This document shows, one piece after another, positions 35,770 through 44,639 of a stretch of DNA of 64,000 nt. The notes beneath the pieces are model-generated. The model did no database searches. It worked only from the letters and a program-made list of their open reading frames with translations, and was not told where the DNA came from. The position numbers and the translations under genes are program-made. The DNA comes from Stenotrophomonas indicatrix. Lineage in GTDB: Bacteria > Pseudomonadota > Gammaproteobacteria > Xanthomonadales > Xanthomonadaceae. The stretch's first letter is position 1. Each line of letters starts with the position of its first letter. The stretch spans positions 3,472,001 to 3,536,000 of the forward strand of contig NZ_PEJS01000001.1 of assembly GCF_002750975.1 (NCBI RefSeq). The letters run 5' to 3'.

Positions 35770-36399
35770 CTAGCCTCCCCAGCGCTCCAGCACCGCCGCG
35801 CAATCGGCCAGGTGCCAACAGGCCATGCCCGGCCACGGGTTGTCCGGAGCGTTGACCAGCAGCGTGCGGCTGCCCGCCGCCCGGCCGCATTCCAGATCGA
35901 AGCGATAGTCGCCTACCATCACCACCTGCGAAGGTTCCACCTGCCAACGCCGCAGGAAGTACTGCAGCCCGGCCGGTGAGGGTTTCGGCTCGGCCTCGTC
36001 GCGGCCGATGATGTCGTCTTCGGCAAAGACGTCGCCCAGCCCGATCGCCTGCAGGGTGACCTGCGCCAGGCTGCGCACGTTGCGGGTCAGGATGCCCAGC
36101 CGACAGCCGGCGCCCTGCAGCGCGCGTACCAGCGCCACCGCTCCCGTTGCCGGCTGGGAAGCAGCGGCCAGCGCACGCTCGTGCGCCAGCAGCCAGGCGT
36201 GCTTGGCGCTGGCCTCTGCGGCCGGCAACCCGGCCAGGTGGGTGAGGATGTCATCCTCCTGCGGAATCGCCAGTTCGCGCTTGATCCGCGCGAAATCATG
36301 CACCGCCACGGTCAGCGTGCCATCCATGTCGAACACCCAGTGGCGGATCGCCGACAACGACGACGCAGCCGCCGGTGCCTGCACGGTCAACGCCACCAC
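35770..36399 (-). CDS. HAD-superfamily phosphatase
   Basis: A 209-residue HAD hydrolase if started at GTG 36399. Motif I is VFDMDGTLT (nucleophile Asp and acid Asp), motif II is ILTRN, and motifs III/IV are KPSPAGL and MVGDYRFDLECG. The helical cap is small. Substrate unknown (phosphoglycolate-like by similarity of layout). The start is the weak point: no ATG fits before motif I unless a 38-codon extension into the upstream gene is used, so a GTG overlapping the lipoprotein gene stop is chosen, implying translational coupling. Confidence 0.75.
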   Translation of the reverse strand: MVALTVQAPAAASSLSAIRHWVFDMDGTLTVAVHDFARIKRELAIPQEDDILTHLAGLPAAEASAKHAWLLAHERALAAASQPATGAVALVRALQGAGCRLGILTRNVRSLAQVTLQAIGLGDVFAEDDIIGRDEAEPKPSPAGLQYFLRRWQVEPSQVVMVGDYRFDLECGRAAGSRTLLVNAPDNPWPGMACWHLADCAAVLERWGG

Positions 36400-37118
36400 G
36401 CCGGCATGCGGCTGGCGTCCACGCCACCGGTCTCGAACACGGCCGTGCGCGTGCCACCGGCCTTGACCGGGAATTGGATGCTGATCGACTTGCCCTTGGC
36501 CGCCAGCTTCCACAGCGCTTTCTGGTCGGTGATGAACATCGCGATGGCTTCATCGGTCTTCGGCCGCCAGGCCGCCATGGAGATCGGCTTGCCGTCATCC
36601 ACGGTGACCTTCACCGTGCACTGCGGGCAACGGAAATCGCCGGCCTGCAGCACCAGGTAGGCATGACGCTTCCATTCGGGGTGGTCGCGGAACACCAGCT
36701 GCACCGGCTTGGCGCCGCTGCCATCCACATCCACCCGCTCCTTGCTGAAGATCTGCGCCGACACCTGGTTGCCCTTGCTGCCGACCGGAATCTGGTTGTA
36801 CTGCCACAGCGCCTGCATGCGGCGCAGATCGCGCGCGGCATCGCCCTTGGCCTTGACCTCGTCGAAGCCGGCGGCGATGCGCTCGGCGGCGGCCGTGTCC
36901 TTGTACTGGTCGAGCAGCGAGGCACCGTGCAGGCGCGCGCGCTCCCAATCCTGCGCGGCCACCGCCATGTCGTACTGCTTGGCCACGTCCTCGGCCTTGG
37001 CTTCCTTCTGCGCCTGCACGGCGGCCACAGCGGCCTCCTGCGCCTTGCGTTCTTCCTCGGGGTTGCTGCAGGCGGCCAGGGCCAGGGTGCAGGCGGTGAG
37101 CAGGATCAGTCGTTTCAT
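36387..37118 (-). CDS. Lipoprotein of unknown function
   Basis: A 243-residue lipoprotein (lipobox LAAC, Cys17). The N-terminal third is a helical, Lys/Glu/Ala-rich segment (about 20-95) with TPR-like spacing. The C-terminal domain (about 105-240) contains a Cys pair FRCPQCTV and ends near VFETGGVD. No family is recognised. It overlaps the HAD gene. Confidence 0.78.
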   Translation of the reverse strand: MKRLILLTACTLALAACSNPEEERKAQEAAVAAVQAQKEAKAEDVAKQYDMAVAAQDWERARLHGASLLDQYKDTAAAERIAAGFDEVKAKGDAARDLRRMQALWQYNQIPVGSKGNQVSAQIFSKERVDVDGSGAKPVQLVFRDHPEWKRHAYLVLQAGDFRCPQCTVKVTVDDGKPISMAAWRPKTDEAIAMFITDQKALWKLAAKGKSISIQFPVKAGGTRTAVFETGGVDASRMPAWWR

Positions 37119-37172
37119 GGCGGAGTCCTTTACGGGTGCATCCCGATTCTATCGGCAGCGAAAAGCGGATAC

Positions 37173-37200
37173 AGCAACGGCGGGTTTCCCCGCCGTTGCT
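37173..37200 (-). terminator. Stem-loop after the M1 aminopeptidase gene
   Basis: AGCAACGGCGGG / CCCGCCGTTGCT around a 4-nt loop, 45 bp past the aminopeptidase stop. The T tract on the minus strand is poor, so termination strength is uncertain. A GCCGGCC REP sits at 37217-37241. Confidence 0.55.
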
Positions 37201-37244
37201 GGTAAAGCAGCATCAGGTTGCCGGCCAGCGGCCGGCACTACCGT

Positions 37245-39173
37245 TTATTTGGCTTCAGCCTTGGCCAGCATGTCCTGCACCGAGGCGGTGGTGATCGGGT
37301 GGTAGCCCGGCTTGGCCTTCTCGAACGCCTGCTTGGCCAGCTCCAGCCCCTTCGGGGTCTTCACCAGTTCAGCGTAGATCGGCAGGATCAGCTTGCGACG
37401 GCCGACACGCTCGATGAACGCAGCAGCCGCTTCATTGGCCTGCTCGTAGCCGCTGCGGATGGTCAGCGGGTACCAGCGCATGGCGATCTCGCCATTCGGG
37501 GTGCCAGTGAAGTGGAACGCCTTGTCCAGCGTGGCCAGCTTGTCCAGCGGCTGGGTAGCACCCAGGCCGTCGATGAAGCGGACCCACTCCTGGGTGCTCC
37601 ACTCGGCAATCACCTGGCTGCTCGGCACGGTGCCGGCGCTGGCGAAGGCGATGCGCGCGGTATCGACGCTGCTGAAATTGCGCGACTGCGCCTTGGCTGC
37701 GAACGCCGGAATGCCCGGCTCGTCCAGCCACGCCTTCAGTTCGGCCTCGGTCACCGCCGACGGATTCTTCGGCAGCAGGTTCTTCTTCAGGTACTCGACG
37801 AACTGGTCGGTGTTGGCGCTCTGGAAGGCGTGGTCATCGAACCAGCCGCGCAGGAACGGGTCGAAGGTTTCGCGGCCGAAGCGCTGTTCCAGGAACTCCA
37901 GGAACCACGAACCCTTGACGTAGGCCACCTGGCTCAGGGCTTCGTCCGGGTCACGTTCGTTCAGCGGCGGCAGCGCCAACGCCTGGTCGGCCGGGCTCAT
38001 GTCCTTCACTTCGGCCAGCAGATCGGTCTGGTCGATCTGCTTTTCCATTTCGGCCATCTCCTTGCCATACAGGGCTTCGGTGATGCGGCCCTGGACATAG
38101 GTGGTGAAGCCTTCGTTGAGCCAGATGTCCTTCCAGCTGGCGTTGGTCACCAGGTTGCCCGACCAGCTGTGCGCCAGTTCATGGGCGACCAGCGAGACCA
38201 GCGACTTGTCGCCGACGATCACGGTCGGCGTGGCGAAGGTCAGGCGCGGGTTTTCCATGCCGCCGAACGGGAACGACGGCGGCAGCACCAGCATGTCGTA
38301 GCGGCCCCAGCGGTATTCGCCGTACAGCTTTTCGGCGGCACCGATCATCTTCTCGGTGTCTTCGAATTCCTTGGCGGCCTTGTTGACCATGGTCGGCTCG
38401 GCCCAGACGCCGGAGCGACCGGAGATCGGCTCGAACACCAGGTCGCCGGCGGCGATGGCCAGCAGGTAGGACGGAATCGGCTGCGGCATCTTGAAGGTGT
38501 AGTCGCCGTCACGCGCGGCCTTGGGATCGTTGTCGGCGCTCATCAGCACCATCACGTCCGGGCGCGAGACCACGTGCGCGCTGTAGGTGAAGCGCACGCT
38601 CGGGGTGTCCTGCAACGGTACCCAGGAACGGGCGTGGATCGCCTGCGACTGGCTGAACATGAAGGGCAGCTTCTTGCCCTCGGTCATCGACGGCGCCAGC
38701 CACTGCAGGCCCGAAGCCGTCGGTGCGGTGTGGTAGGTCACCTCGACCTTGGCCGGCTGTTCCGGGGTTTCGATGGTCAGCTTGCTGCCGAACACCTTGT
38801 CGGCCGGGGCCAGCACGAACTGCAGCGGGCTGCGCGCGCCGTCGGCGGCGATCGCTTCGACCTTGGCGATGCTCAGCTCGCGGGTGTCCAGCACCAGCTG
38901 CCTGGCGTCCTTCTGCTTCCATTCCAGGGTGTAGGTGGCGGTGCCGCCGATCTGCTTCTGGTCGAAGTCCAGCTTCAGGTCCAGCGCGATGTCCTTGACG
39001 ACGACCTTGTCCGGCTCGGCGTACGAGCTTTCATCGTGGCTGCGGTTTTCGGCGTTCACGGGGGCGGCGGGAGCCTTCTGGGCAGTCGGGGCGGCGGCGG
39101 GTGCGGCCGCCTCCTGGGAGCAGCCGGCGGCCAGGGCCACGGCCAGCGGAAGGAGCATCAGCGGATTGCGCAT
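37245..39173 (-). CDS. M1-family aminopeptidase lipoprotein (LTA4-hydrolase type)
   Basis: A 642-residue lipoprotein (lipobox AAGC, Cys18). The aminopeptidase exopeptidase motif is GGMENPRL, and the zinc site HELAHS (about residue 325) with the distal Glu in NEGFTTY is in canonical spacing. The C-terminal helical domain resembles that of leukotriene A4 hydrolase/cold-active aminopeptidases (FLEQRFGRE, FLRGWFDDHAF). It is expected to release N-terminal residues from peptides at the outer or inner membrane. Confidence 0.92.
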   Translation of the reverse strand: MRNPLMLLPLAVALAAGCSQEAAAPAAAPTAQKAPAAPVNAENRSHDESSYAEPDKVVVKDIALDLKLDFDQKQIGGTATYTLEWKQKDARQLVLDTRELSIAKVEAIAADGARSPLQFVLAPADKVFGSKLTIETPEQPAKVEVTYHTAPTASGLQWLAPSMTEGKKLPFMFSQSQAIHARSWVPLQDTPSVRFTYSAHVVSRPDVMVLMSADNDPKAARDGDYTFKMPQPIPSYLLAIAAGDLVFEPISGRSGVWAEPTMVNKAAKEFEDTEKMIGAAEKLYGEYRWGRYDMLVLPPSFPFGGMENPRLTFATPTVIVGDKSLVSLVAHELAHSWSGNLVTNASWKDIWLNEGFTTYVQGRITEALYGKEMAEMEKQIDQTDLLAEVKDMSPADQALALPPLNERDPDEALSQVAYVKGSWFLEFLEQRFGRETFDPFLRGWFDDHAFQSANTDQFVEYLKKNLLPKNPSAVTEAELKAWLDEPGIPAFAAKAQSRNFSSVDTARIAFASAGTVPSSQVIAEWSTQEWVRFIDGLGATQPLDKLATLDKAFHFTGTPNGEIAMRWYPLTIRSGYEQANEAAAAFIERVGRRKLILPIYAELVKTPKGLELAKQAFEKAKPGYHPITTASVQDMLAKAEAK

Positions 39174-39475
39174 GAATCGGGACCGTTACGGGGAACAAAC
39201 CCCAATGGTACCTCTCCCCCGGCCGGGAAGCGTTGCGCGGTGCGGGGTAATGGCCGGCCCCGCGATGGCCCGGCAGGTGCCAACCTTGGTTGGCACGGAT
39301 CCATCATCGCTCGCGCCACGTGCCGACCTTGCTGCTTCTGGCAGGTGCCAACCTTGGTTGGCACGGACCTGTCAGCGCTCGCGGACGGGCGTGTGCCAAC
39401 CAAGGTTGGCACCTACCAGGACCGTGCCGGGACGTTGCGTGGTAGCGCCGGGCCATGCCCGGCGACCGTCAAGGC
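39174..39475. repeat. REP cluster between the aminopeptidase gene and ubiE
   Basis: No gene. Three GTGCCAACCTTGGTTGGCAC palindromes (about 39276-39296, 39342-39363 and 39392-39412, the last inverted) and one GTAGCGCCGGGCCATGCCC REP (about 39441-39465). The aminopeptidase promoter must lie in 39174-39260. Confidence 0.8.
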
Positions 39476-40237
39476 TTACAGCTTGTAGCCGGAGTGGATC
39501 GAGACGATGCCGCCGGTCAGGTTCTTGTAGTGGCAGCGCTCGAAGCCGGCCTGCCCCATCATCGCCTTCAGCTCTTCCTGCGGCGGATGCTTGCGGATGC
39601 TCTCGGCCAGGTACTGGTAACTGTCCGAATCGTTGGCGAACAGCTTGCCCAGCTTCGGCAGGATCTTGAACGAGTGGAAGTCGTAGATCGGCTTGAACCA
39701 GTCGGCGGTGACTTCGGAGAACTCCAGCACGCGGGCCTGGCCACCCACCTTCAGCACGCGGTACATCTCGCGCAGGCCGGCGTCCTTGTCGGTCACGTTG
39801 CGCAGACCAAAGGCGATGGTCACCAGGTCGAAGCTGTTGTCCGGGAACGGCAGGGCCTCGGCGTTGCACTGCACGTAGTCCAGGCCCAGCACCAGGCCGC
39901 GGTTGGTCAGGCGGTCACGGCCGACCGACAGCATGCCGGCGTTGATGTCGCCCAGCACCACCGAACCCTCGGCACCGACGCGCTCCTTCAGCAGCGCGGC
40001 GATATCGCCGGTGCCACCGGCCAGGTCGAGCACGCGGTCACCCGGCTTCACCTGCGCGGTGGCGACGTAGTAGCGCTTCCATGCCCGGTGCACGCCCATG
40101 CTCATCAGGTCGTTCATCAGGTCGTAGTTGCGCGCGACCGACGTGAACACCTGGCCGACCAGCTTCTGCTTGTCCTTGGCGTCAACGTCGCGGAACCCGA
40201 AATGGGTGGTACCGGATTTGTAGGGGGATTCGCTCAT
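39476..40237 (-). CDS. ubiE: Ubiquinone/menaquinone C-methyltransferase UbiE
   Basis: A 253-residue class I methyltransferase. SAM motif LDLAGGTGDIA (about 69-79), the UbiE signature YDLMNDLMSMGVHRAWK and the C-terminal GGIVSIHSGYKL ending are present. It methylates 2-polyprenyl-6-methoxy-1,4-benzoquinol in ubiquinone synthesis. Divergent from the cytosine deaminase gene. Confidence 0.96.
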   Translation of the reverse strand: MSESPYKSGTTHFGFRDVDAKDKQKLVGQVFTSVARNYDLMNDLMSMGVHRAWKRYYVATAQVKPGDRVLDLAGGTGDIAALLKERVGAEGSVVLGDINAGMLSVGRDRLTNRGLVLGLDYVQCNAEALPFPDNSFDLVTIAFGLRNVTDKDAGLREMYRVLKVGGQARVLEFSEVTADWFKPIYDFHSFKILPKLGKLFANDSDSYQYLAESIRKHPPQEELKAMMGQAGFERCHYKNLTGGIVSIHSGYKL

Positions 40238-40317
40238 GCCCCCGATTATCGCACCGCCGGGCCCCTGCGGGGAACGCTGGCCGTATCATGGCGCCCCACG
40301 ACCTACCGGAGCCCCGC

Positions 40318-40770
40318 ATGATCACCACGCCCGACTACCAGGCCCTGCTGCAGACCGCCATTGCCGAAGCCCGCCAGGGGCTGGCCGAAGGCGGCGTGCC
40401 GATCGGCGCGGCGCTGTACCACAACGACGGCCGCCTGCTCGGCTGCGGCCACAACCGCCGCGTGCAGGAAGGTGACCCGTCCGTGCATGGCGAGACCGAT
40501 GCCTTCCGCAAGGCCGGCCGCCAGCGCCGCTACCAGGACACCATCATGGTTACGACCCTGGCCCCCTGCTGGTACTGCTCGGGCCTGGTGCGGCAATTCA
40601 ACATCGGCACGGTGGTGGTCGGCGAATCGCGCACTTTCCAGGGCGGCATCGACTGGCTGCGGGAAAACGGCGTCAACGTGATCGACCTGGACAGCCAGGA
40701 ATGCGTGGACCTGCTTGGCGGTTTCATTGCGCAACATCCGGAAATCTGGAACGAAGACATCGGCGAATGA
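40318..40770 (+). CDS. Cytosine deaminase of the yeast Fcy1 type
   Basis: A 150-residue zinc deaminase. HGETDAF (His ligand and catalytic Glu) and APCWYCSGL (PCxxC ligands) are in place. Length, the VVGESRTFQGG segment and the C-terminus WNEDIGE resemble Saccharomyces Fcy1 more than guanine deaminase or TadA, so cytosine (and perhaps 5-fluorocytosine) deamination is the best guess. ATG 40318 is chosen because the family begins a few residues before the first helix; the frame is open to 40288. Confidence 0.85.
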   Translation: MITTPDYQALLQTAIAEARQGLAEGGVPIGAALYHNDGRLLGCGHNRRVQEGDPSVHGETDAFRKAGRQRRYQDTIMVTTLAPCWYCSGLVRQFNIGTVVVGESRTFQGGIDWLRENGVNVIDLDSQECVDLLGGFIAQHPEIWNEDIGE

Positions 40771-40969
40771 GCATCCGCCACGGCTGATGAGCCCGCCTTG
40801 ATGAACGCTTCAGTGCCGGCACAGCCTTGTGCCGGCAGCGTCTGCACGCTTCAACGTGAACTGCTGCGCAGTCAGCTGCGTGCGGTCAACACGCGCCACT
40901 AACATCCTGCTGCGCAGCGACGTCTAGGGTGGAATGCAACCGGGCCCCCGCCCCGGATTGGAGCCGACC

Positions 40970-41230
40970 ATGCAAGCGCATGCCGTACGTCCTCTCAGTG
41001 ACCCGGCCCTGGCCGCGATCTGGAGCCGACTGCAGCAGCAATACGCACTGCACCAGCGCAGTGCCCCGTTCTGGAGCGCCTACCAGGACATGCAGCAGGA
41101 TCTGCTGCACGACCATCCCCGCGACCTGGTGCGCCTGTGCAATGCGATGGCCGCCATGGCCGAACGCCTGGGTGCGGTTGAACACGCACAGCTGCTGCGC
41201 CATCGCCACGCTGGCTGCACATCACGCTGA
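40970..41230 (+). CDS. Small protein of unknown function
   Basis: An 86-residue predicted helical protein with an aromatic-rich centre (QQYALHQRSAPFWSAYQDM). GGAG lies 7 bp upstream of the start. No family recognised. It is the first of three small plus-strand genes in a row. Confidence 0.6.
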   Translation: MQAHAVRPLSDPALAAIWSRLQQQYALHQRSAPFWSAYQDMQQDLLHDHPRDLVRLCNAMAAMAERLGAVEHAQLLRHRHAGCTSR

Positions 41231-41304
41231 CACGGCATGCACCGCCGCCCGGGCCACACTGTAATGGGCCCCCACTCCCTTCACCTCCAACCGATTGGAT
41301 CGTC

Positions 41305-41631
41305 ATGCACGCTGAAGTTCCCGCCATTCCCCCTGTCATCAATGTCGATGCGGAGCTGGATTACTGGCGCCGCCAGCACGCCGATGGCGCACTCGCGCAC
41401 ACCTCGTTCGGCACCTATGTCCCGTGGATCAAGTTCGCCTGTGATTCGCTGATCACCCAGCCACGCGCCAGCAACGCCCAGCGCGATGAGCTGTTCCAGA
41501 CCCAGTACGCCCTGCAGATCATGCCGCGCCTGAGTGAAGCGCAGGCCCGCGAATTCGTCGAACGCTGCTGGCAGCACGTCTACCTGGCCAGCCCGGTGCG
41601 CAGCCAGGAAGCACCGCGCCTGCGCGCCTGA
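41305..41631 (+). CDS. Small protein of unknown function
   Basis: A 108-residue protein containing ELDYWRRQHADG near 17-28, a pattern seen in small acidic hypothetical proteins of Xanthomonadaceae, then a helical remainder. No signal peptide or membrane segment. Function unknown. Confidence 0.68.
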   Translation: MHAEVPAIPPVINVDAELDYWRRQHADGALAHTSFGTYVPWIKFACDSLITQPRASNAQRDELFQTQYALQIMPRLSEAQAREFVERCWQHVYLASPVRSQEAPRLRA

Positions 41632-41697
41632 GTCCACGCCTGCTGCACGGCACCTGCACGGCCATGTGCCGATGATCGTCGCCATTCCCGTGGAACG

Positions 41698-42126
41698 ATG
41701 ACGATGAGCGCAAGGAACCTGTTCAATACGATCGCCAAGAAGGCCGCGGCCGCCACCGGCTCGCCGTGGACCTTCCTGGCCGCAGTGTCGATCGTCGTGC
41801 TGTGGGGCATCAGCGGCCCCATATTCAAGTTCAACGACACCTGGCAGCTGGTGATCAACACCGGCACCACCATCATCACCTTCCTGATGGTGTTCCTGAT
41901 CCAGCACACGCAGAACTCTGACACCGCGGCGATGCAGATCAAGCTGGATGAACTGATCCGCGCCACCGCCGAGGCCAACAACGAGCTGCTGGACCTGGAA
42001 GAGCTGGACGAAGAGCGCCTGGAAGAGATCCGCGCCGAGTACGAAAGGATGGCGCGCGAAGCCGGCGACGCATTGACGCGGGTACGCGCCTGCCGCACCG
42101 AGCGGCGCGACGACGAAGCGGTGTGA
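41698..42126 (+). CDS. Low-affinity iron permease family membrane protein
   Basis: A 142-residue protein of the bacterial Fet4-like (Iron_permease) family. Two TM helices (about 26-43 and 54-70) are followed by MVFLIQHTQN(S)D, the family hallmark, and a highly charged coiled coil (about 80-125). Bacterial members are about half the length of the fungal transporter and their transport role is unproven. A start at codon 3 (MSARN) is possible. Confidence 0.85.
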   Translation: MTMSARNLFNTIAKKAAAATGSPWTFLAAVSIVVLWGISGPIFKFNDTWQLVINTGTTIITFLMVFLIQHTQNSDTAAMQIKLDELIRATAEANNELLDLEELDEERLEEIRAEYERMAREAGDALTRVRACRTERRDDEAV

Positions 42127-42145
42127 CGGCAGCAACGCTCGCCGG

Positions 42146-42270
42146 GCATGACCCGGCGCGACCGGGAATTCCCCCTCTGGTAGCGCCGGGCCATGCCCGG
42201 CGAGCGCGCAGCGCGGAACGAAGCAGACACCGTGAACACCCGACGGGAAAGCCGCCGGGCATGGCCCGGC
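42146..42270. repeat. GTAG REPs upstream of the RAYT gene
   Basis: GCCGGGC-type REPs in alternating orientation at about 42146-42160, 42180-42203 and 42250-42275. The interval contains GAACACCCGACGGGAAAGCC, part of the 93-bp unit found downstream of the RAYT gene. Confidence 0.8.
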
Positions 42271-42388
42271 GCTACCGCAGTGTGCACATACGGATGGCGC
42301 TCAACCAGCGCGCAGGCTGGAGGATCCCCACAAGAATCAGTGGCGATTGCCGATGCCAGCAGACACGCTGTTCCAACAGACTGGCTTC

Positions 42389-42841
42389 ATGTCCAGTCGT
42401 CATCTTGCTCGTGGCCGCGATTCCCGGGTCGATAGCTGCTATGTGCTCACCACTGTCGTACGCCAGCGGCGTCGGGTTTTCGAAGACCCCGACCATGCCG
42501 CATGCCTGCTGGAAGCGCTGCGGTTCGTGGAACGTGCAGGCATGAGCCACTCGTTTGCCTGGGTCATCATGCCCGATCATCTCCATTGGCTGGTGCAACT
42601 GCGCAGTGGAACACTTGCCCGACTGATGGGAACGGTGAAGTCACGCAGCAGCAGACACTTGGGGCAACAGTTCGGAGTGGATACACCGCTTTGGCAGCCC
42701 AGCTACTTTGACCATGCGGTGCGTCATGAGGAAGCCTTGAGGCGTCACGCTCTCTACATCCTGGGCAATCCCATTCGGGCGGGACTCACCAGCCAATTGA
42801 ATGAGTATCCCTTTGCGTGGTGCCGCTGGTCGATGCGGTAG
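42389..42841 (+). CDS. REP-associated tyrosine transposase (RAYT)
   Basis: A 150-residue TnpA-REP/Y1 HUH endonuclease. The HUH motif is in MPDHLHWLVQL and the candidate nucleophile Tyr is in QPSYFDHAVR or HALYILGNP. YVLTTVVRQRRRVF and NPIRAGLT are family features. The frame is open to 42347, but ATG 42389 begins at the family N-terminus. It is embedded between GCCGGGC-type REPs, its presumed substrates. It is domesticated in the sense that no terminal repeats define a mobile unit. Confidence 0.92.
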   Translation: MSSRHLARGRDSRVDSCYVLTTVVRQRRRVFEDPDHAACLLEALRFVERAGMSHSFAWVIMPDHLHWLVQLRSGTLARLMGTVKSRSSRHLGQQFGVDTPLWQPSYFDHAVRHEEALRRHALYILGNPIRAGLTSQLNEYPFAWCRWSMR

Positions 42842-43122
42842 CGCCGGGCCATGCCCGGCGAGCGCGAAGCGCGGAACACAGCAGACACCGTGAACACCGA
42901 ACGGGAAAGCCGCCGGGCATGGCCCGGCGCTACCGGAATCAGAGCGGCTTAGCCGCAAGCGCGGAACGCATCAGACACCGTGAACACCGAACGGGAAAGC
43001 CGCCGGGCATGGCCCGGCGCTACCGGAATCGGAGCGGCTTAGCCGCAAGTGCGGAACGCATCAGACACTGTGAACACCGAACAGGAAAGCCGCCGGGCAT
43101 GGCCCGGCGCTACCGGAATCAG
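42838..43122. repeat. Three tandem 93-bp REP units after the RAYT gene
   Basis: Units contain GCGGAAC, a GACACCGTGAACACCGAACG stretch, GGAAAGCC, the REP GCCGGGCATGGCCCGGC with GCTACC, and AATC(A/G)GAGCGGCTTA. Three near-identical copies end at about 42935, 43028 and 43121; a fourth diverged copy precedes the RAYT gene at about 42203-42275. Confidence 0.9.
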
Positions 43123-43128
43123 AGCGGC

Positions 43129-44514
43129 TTACCCGCGCTCGTGCCAGCCGCCGCCCAGCACCTTGTACAGCGTGATGCGGTTGGCCTGCTGCGCCAGCTG
43201 TGTCTGCAGCTGGCTCTGCTGCGCGTTGTAGGCCGTACGACGTGCATCCAGCAGGGTGACGAAGCTGTCCAGGCCCGCGTCATAGCGCGCCTGCGACAGG
43301 CGGTTGGCCTGCTCGGCCGCTTCCACCAGGCGCTGCTGCGAGGCCGCCTGTTCATCCAGGCTGACATTCAATGCCAGCGCATCGGCGGTTTCGCGGAAAC
43401 CACTCTGGATCGACTTTTCGTACTGCGCCAGCGCGATATCGCGGTCGGCGTTGGCCACGGCCAGGTTCGCGCGCAGCTTGCCGCCCTGGAAGATCGGCAA
43501 GGTAAGCTTCGGCAGGAAGCTCCACACCCGCGTACCGCTGTCGAACAGGCCGGACAATTCACCCGAGCCACTGCCGATGCTGCCGGTCAGCGAGATGCTG
43601 GGGAAGAAGGCAGCGCGTGCGGCACCGATGTTGGCATTGGCTGCCAACAGCTGATGCTCCGCCGCCATGATGTCCGGGCGCTGCAGCAGCACGTCGCTGG
43701 GCAGGCCAGCCGGCGGTGGTGCCAACGCAAGCACCTGCGGCGCGATGCTGTCCGGCAACAGCGCCGGATCCAGCTGGCCACCGGCCAGCAGCGCCAGCGC
43801 GTTGCGGTCCTGGGCCAGCTGTCCACGCAGGCGTGCGGCATCGGTACGCGCGGTTTCCACCAGGGTGCGGGTCTGGGTCAGTTCCAACCCTGAACTGCCA
43901 CCGCGCTCATGGCGCGCTTCGGCCAGGCGCAGCGAATCCTCATAGGTCTTCACCGTGGCTTCGGCGATTTTCAACTGTTGCGCGTCGGCACCGTAGGTCA
44001 ACCACGCGGTGGCGGTCTCGGCCACCAGGCTCAGCTGCGCGTTGCGGCGGTTGGCGGCTACAGCGAAGTACTGCTGCAGCGCGGCTTCGCTCAGGTTGCG
44101 CACGCGGCCGAACAGGTCCAGTTCGAACTCGGCCACGCCGACGCCCGCGCTGAACTGCTCGGTGACCGGCACGTCGCCACCGCGGCGGTCCATCTGCCCG
44201 GTCACGGCCACGGCCGGCACCCGGTCTGCGCGCTGCACGCGATACTGGCCACGCGCCTTTTCGACGTTGAGCACGGCCACGCGCAGGTCGCGGTTGTTGT
44301 CCAGCGCCTGGCCGATCACCTGCTGCAGGCGCTCGTCGGTGAAGAAGTCACGCCAGCCGACCGCGGCCGCATCGGCCACTTCGCCCTGCGCGGCTTCAGC
44401 CGGCCACTGCGACGGAATGGCCGGGGCCACTGCGGTGTCCTTCGGCGCCAGGGTGCCGCAGCCGGCAAGCGCCAGTGCCGCAGCGATGGAGAGGAACAGA
44501 GATGCACTTTTCAT
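43129..44514 (-). CDS. smeF: SmeF outer-membrane factor
   Basis: A 461-residue TolC/OprM-family channel lipoprotein (lipobox LAGC, Cys19 from the MKSASLF start). If translation began at ATG 44529 it would be 466 residues; 44514 is chosen because GGAAG sits 8 bp upstream and the signal peptide fits. Two OEP repeats with NLSLAQQQ-like helices are visible. It is the third gene of smeDEF, separated from smeE by 125 bp that carry REPs. SmeDEF exports quinolones, tetracycline, chloramphenicol, macrolides and triclosan in S. maltophilia. Confidence 0.95.
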   Translation of the reverse strand: MKSASLFLSIAAALALAGCGTLAPKDTAVAPAIPSQWPAEAAQGEVADAAAVGWRDFFTDERLQQVIGQALDNNRDLRVAVLNVEKARGQYRVQRADRVPAVAVTGQMDRRGGDVPVTEQFSAGVGVAEFELDLFGRVRNLSEAALQQYFAVAANRRNAQLSLVAETATAWLTYGADAQQLKIAEATVKTYEDSLRLAEARHERGGSSGLELTQTRTLVETARTDAARLRGQLAQDRNALALLAGGQLDPALLPDSIAPQVLALAPPPAGLPSDVLLQRPDIMAAEHQLLAANANIGAARAAFFPSISLTGSIGSGSGELSGLFDSGTRVWSFLPKLTLPIFQGGKLRANLAVANADRDIALAQYEKSIQSGFRETADALALNVSLDEQAASQQRLVEAAEQANRLSQARYDAGLDSFVTLLDARRTAYNAQQSQLQTQLAQQANRITLYKVLGGGWHERG

Positions 44515-44551
44515 TGGAATGACTTCCATCGGTACTGCCGGATGGCAGGAG

Positions 44552-44634
44552 GTAGTGCCGGCCGCTGGCCGGCAACCTCATTGGATTCACATCAAGCGAG
44601 CAGCAGCTGCCGGCCAGCGGCCGGCACTACCGTT
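44552..44634. repeat. Inverted REP pair inside the smeE-smeF gap
   Basis: GTAGTGCCGGCCGCTGGCC and the inverse GGCCAGCGGCCGGCACTAC form a large potential hairpin within the operon. It could stabilise upstream mRNA or reduce smeF expression relative to smeDE. Confidence 0.85.
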
Positions 44635-44639
44635 TCGAA

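Noticed and set aside
42838..43122. A second CRISPR-like direct repeat array.
   Set aside because: Units are 93 bp and nearly identical throughout, with a REP core; it is a REP array tied to the RAYT gene.
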